Assembly: GCA_027035825.1 (NCBI GenBank)
Contig: JALVTX010000134.1
Coordinates: 1 to 8,200, forward strand
Source of the DNA: Mariprofundaceae bacterium
GTDB taxonomy: Bacteria; Pseudomonadota; Zetaproteobacteria; Mariprofundales; Mariprofundaceae
Reading direction: 5' to 3'
DNA length: 8,200 nucleotides
A program made the translations under genes and the position numbers. Below are positions 5,858-8,200 of the stretch, piece by piece. Under the pieces are notes generated by a model. It did not search any database, had not been told where the DNA came from, and saw nothing but the letters and a program-made list of their open reading frames with translations. Positions within the stretch are counted from its first letter, which is position 1; each line of letters starts with the position of its first letter.

Positions 5858-7246
5858 CTACTGTCCGGCAAACAATGCCCGGCTCACACTGCGCATAGCA
5901 TCCATGTCCAGCTTCCCCACGGAGGCATGAAGCTGGAGCATCGCCAGCATCAGGTCGGCCCGGGCGCCGGCCAGGTCGCCCCGTGCCCGCGTGGCGCGCT
6001 CCTCGGCGTCCAGCATTTCCACCATCGTGCGCAGACCCACCTCATAGCCGACGCGCGCGGCCTCTCGCGCCTTCACGGCCGAGGCCAATGCCCGACGCGA
6101 GGCGGCCACGCGCGCCCGCGCCGCCATCAGGTTCCGCCAGGCTCGCACCGCGGCCAGCCCCGCCTTGCGCTCGGCCTCTTTCAAACCATATTCGGCTTCC
6201 ACCTGGAGCTTCCTCGCCTTGCGCAGTTGCGCCCAGGTGCCGCCCCCGGCATAGATGGGCACCTCCATGCGCACGCCCAGTTCCTCCGTCTTGACCGTAA
6301 ACCCGGTGCCGAACAGGTTGTTGGTTTCTCGGTCTCGCGAAAGGCCCGCGACCAGGTCCACGGCCGGCAACGCCTGCCCCAGGCTGCGCCGCACCTCCGC
6401 CCGCGCCACCTCCAGCCGCAACCTGGCCAGCCGCACCGCCAGCGCCTCGTTCATGCCGCGCGTCCGCCAGACTCCGGGCCCGCCGGCGCCATCCTTCGCC
6501 CCATGCCCACGACCGAACCTTTCGACATCGCCGGCATCCGCTGCCTCAGCAGCGTTCGCTTCACCGGCGAAGGGCTCGGCATCGGCCCCGTCCGCACCCG
6601 TGAGGGAGGCCAGCCGTTCACGCGCCAATGCCAAGGCATTCCCGGCCTGGATGCGAATGGCGCGCGCCCCATCCAGCCGACTCTCGGCCTCGAGCGCATC
6701 GTTCACCGTGGCCGTGCCGGCATCGAACCTGGCCCTAGCTTGCGCGCGCAAGCGGCGCACCGCCTTCTCGTGGGCCCGGATGGCCGCCAGCCGTTCCCGG
6801 GCGACCAGTACGTCCGCGTAGGCGCTGGCCACGGCCAGCAGCAGGGCCTGCTTCTCCATCGTCAGCTTCAACTCGCCCACGCGGGCGGCCAGCTTGCCCT
6901 TGGCGTATCCGGCCCAGCGATCCAGCCGGAACAGGGGCTGAATCAGCTCCACGCCCACTTGCAGGCGATTGTAAATGACATCGTGCTGCAAGAAGCCCGG
7001 ATTGCGGTCATAGTAATACTTCTGCTCGAAGTGCATGATCTCGCCCGTGCCGCGCACATAGGGCAACAGCCAGGCTCGCGCCAGCGCCTCGTCTTCGCGG
7101 GACGCATCCCGCGCGGCCCTCGCCGCGGCGTGCGCCGGCGCGTGCTCCAGGGCCATGCGCGCCGCATCCTCCAGCGTCATCGCCAACGCCGGCCGCGCCA
7201 GCAACGCCAGCAGACCGGCGAGCCCCATCCAACCCAGGCGCCTCAT
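5858..7246 (-). CDS. TolC-family outer-membrane efflux factor
   Basis: Outer-membrane channel protein of a tripartite export system; it would trimerise into a beta-barrel plus a long periplasmic helical tunnel and connect to the RND pump encoded just upstream. The 462 residues begin with a signal peptide (basic MRRLGW, hydrophobic core, ALA cleavage site at about residue 22), then TLEDAARMALEHAPAHAAARAARDASREDEALARAWLLPYV, a typical start of a TolC domain. Two long Ala/Arg/Glu-rich helical halves follow, with barrel-like strands between (VGVELIQPLFRL; LGVRMEVPIYAGGGTWAQL) and GYEVGLRTMVEMLDAEER near the end, a family signature. A Gly/Ala/Asp/Glu-rich insert at about 215-260 separates the halves. 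The ATG overlaps the RND stop codon as ATGA, and GGAGG (7259-7255) lies 8 bases upstream inside the RND gene. Substrate is not predictable. Confidence 0.95.
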   Translation of the reverse strand: MRRLGWMGLAGLLALLARPALAMTLEDAARMALEHAPAHAAARAARDASREDEALARAWLLPYVRGTGEIMHFEQKYYYDRNPGFLQHDVIYNRLQVGVELIQPLFRLDRWAGYAKGKLAARVGELKLTMEKQALLLAVASAYADVLVARERLAAIRAHEKAVRRLRAQARARFDAGTATVNDALEAESRLDGARAIRIQAGNALALARERLASLTGADGADAEPFAGEANAAEAADAGDVERFGRGHGAKDGAGGPGVWRTRGMNEALAVRLARLRLEVARAEVRRSLGQALPAVDLVAGLSRDRETNNLFGTGFTVKTEELGVRMEVPIYAGGGTWAQLRKARKLQVEAEYGLKEAERKAGLAAVRAWRNLMAARARVAASRRALASAVKAREAARVGYEVGLRTMVEMLDAEERATRARGDLAGARADLMLAMLQLHASVGKLDMDAMRSVSRALFAGQ

Positions 7247-8200
7247 GCCGTCTGCCTCCGTTCGCTCAGGTATCGGCGCACGCGCTCCGCGCCTTGCTCC
7301 AGCAGCGAATAGGCGGCCGGAACAACCACCAGCGTCAGCAGGGTCGAGGAAATCATACCGCCGACGACGGCCACGGCCATCGGCACGGTCATCTCGCTGC
7401 CGCTGCCCAGGCCCATGGCCGTGGGCAACAGCGCGAAGATGATGGTCAGCGAGGTCATCAGCACCGGGCGCATGCGCACCGGGCAGGCCTGGCGCAGCGC
7501 CTCGTCAATGCCCAGCCCCCGGGCGCGCAGCTGGTTCGTGAAATCCACGAGCAGGATCGAATTCTTGGCCACCAGGCCCACCAGCAGCACCAGACCGATC
7601 ATGGAAAAGATGTTCAGCGTGTGGCCGGAAAGCCACAGCGCCGCCACGCCGCCGATGACGGCCAGCGGCTGCGCCAGCATCAACACCCATGGCTGACGGA
7701 AGGAATTGAACTGGCTGGCCTGCACCATGTACACCAGGATCATCGCCATCGTGAAGGCGAACACGATGTTCTTCAGCGTCTTGCCGAACTCCGCCGCCTG
7801 CCCGAGGTACGTGATGCGGTAACCGGCCGGAAGCATGCTTGCCGCTTCGCGCCGGACGATGTCCACGGCATTGCCGAGCGGCATCGTCGGTCGGCTGTAG
7901 AACATGCCGGCGTATTGCAGGTCCATGCGCGGCACCACCGCCGCGCCCAGCCGCGCATGCCAGCGCGCCACCGTGTCCAGCCGCACCAGCGCGCCGCTTT
8001 TTGCGCGCAGATAGATGCGCCGCAAGTCTTCGGGGTGCTTCAGGCTGCCGGGCTCGGCCTTGAGCCGGATATCGTATCGCCGACCATCGCCCGGGATCTC
8101 GTTGAAGCGCGCCACGTCCATGCCGCCGGCCAGCACGTGTGCTGCCAGCGCCACGTCCCGCGCGGCAATGCCAAGGTCACGGGCGCGCTCTCGATCCACG
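7243..8200 (-). CDS. RND efflux transporter, HAE1-like, C-terminal part (N-terminus off the right edge)
   Basis: Proton-driven inner-membrane exporter of drugs or other amphiphilic compounds, acting with a periplasmic adaptor and a TolC-type channel. About 318 codons of an expected length near 1,000-1,050 are present; the GTG at 8199 is an internal valine, not a start. Visible, counting from that valine: the second periplasmic region (porter/docking) to about 142, then five membrane segments at about 143-161, 170-190, 195-220, 246-264 and 272-300, corresponding to TM8-TM12. GLVAKNSILLVDF (208-220) matches the TM10 motif around AcrB Lys940 and favours the HAE1 branch over heavy-metal pumps; RMRPVLMTSLTIIFALLP matches TM11 with its conserved Thr. 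The stop codon overlaps the start of the TolC-family gene as ATGA. The adaptor gene would be expected upstream, beyond the window. Confidence 0.96.
   Translation of the reverse strand, partial: VDRERARDLGIAARDVALAAHVLAGGMDVARFNEIPGDGRRYDIRLKAEPGSLKHPEDLRRIYLRAKSGALVRLDTVARWHARLGAAVVPRMDLQYAGMFYSRPTMPLGNAVDIVRREAASMLPAGYRITYLGQAAEFGKTLKNIVFAFTMAMILVYMVQASQFNSFRQPWVLMLAQPLAVIGGVAALWLSGHTLNIFSMIGLVLLVGLVAKNSILLVDFTNQLRARGLGIDEALRQACPVRMRPVLMTSLTIIFALLPTAMGLGSGSEMTVPMAVAVVGGMISSTLLTLVVVPAAYSLLEQGAERVRRYLSERRQTA
7255..7259 (-). promoter_or_regulatory. Ribosome binding site of the TolC-family gene, inside the RND gene
   Basis: Minus-strand GGAGG lies 8 bases before the ATG at 7246, within the last codons of the RND gene. 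It allows independent reinitiation besides coupling through the ATGA overlap. Confidence 0.75.

Noticed and set aside
5927..7312. 461-codon open frame on the plus strand
   Set aside because: Antisense shadow of the TolC-family gene; composition is biased to Arg, Gln, Gly and Pro with no domain signature and no ribosome site.
8197..8199. GTG as start of a short RND-like protein
   Set aside because: The codon falls in the middle of a conserved periplasmic stretch and the frame stays open to the window edge, so the gene simply continues outside.

Overview
The window looks like chromosomal DNA from a GC-rich diderm bacterium, most likely a gamma- or beta-proteobacterium or a relative of the Acidithiobacillia. 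The evidence is an RND pump with a TolC-type outer-membrane channel, a lipobox-bearing binding protein, an E. coli-like thioredoxin, and codons strongly biased to G/C at the third position. The species cannot be named from the sequence. No rRNA, tRNA, CRISPR array, transposase or attachment site is visible. Coding density is very high, and the only non-coding gaps are 31, 99 and 72 bases.

Left block (1-5353, all minus strand, so read from right to left): a MidA/NDUFAF7-family methyltransferase (5353-4154); a membrane-anchored Hanks-type Ser/Thr kinase with an N-terminal zinc ribbon and a C-terminal discoidin-like domain (4122-2104); a TrmA/RlmD-family RNA m5U methyltransferase (about 2168/2120-726); and the N-terminal 243 codons of a family 5 solute-binding lipoprotein (729 to beyond the left edge). 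The last three are tightly packed, with gene overlaps of 17 or 65 bases and then 4 bases (ATGA). The kinase has no visible Shine-Dalgarno sequence. It is preceded by a good sigma70-like promoter placed so that transcription would begin at or next to its ATG, so the kinase-methyltransferase-binding protein group may form its own unit starting with a leaderless mRNA.

Middle: a 99-base divergent gap separates the MidA gene from trxA (5453-5785, plus strand). trxA ends in a strong intrinsic terminator that also sits where the convergent efflux operon ends.

Right block (5858-8200, minus strand): the C-terminal part of an HAE1-type RND efflux transporter, running in from beyond the right edge, followed with an ATGA overlap by a TolC-family outer-membrane factor. 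Together they would form the inner and outer parts of a tripartite drug/solute export system. The periplasmic adaptor would be expected upstream, outside the window.

The efflux pair and trxA are ordinary. The item that most deserves attention is the kinase: its domain order (zinc ribbon, kinase, membrane segment, long very basic linker, discoidin-like domain) and its tight linkage to an RNA methyltransferase and a solute-binding lipoprotein suggest an envelope-sensing module whose ligand is unknown.
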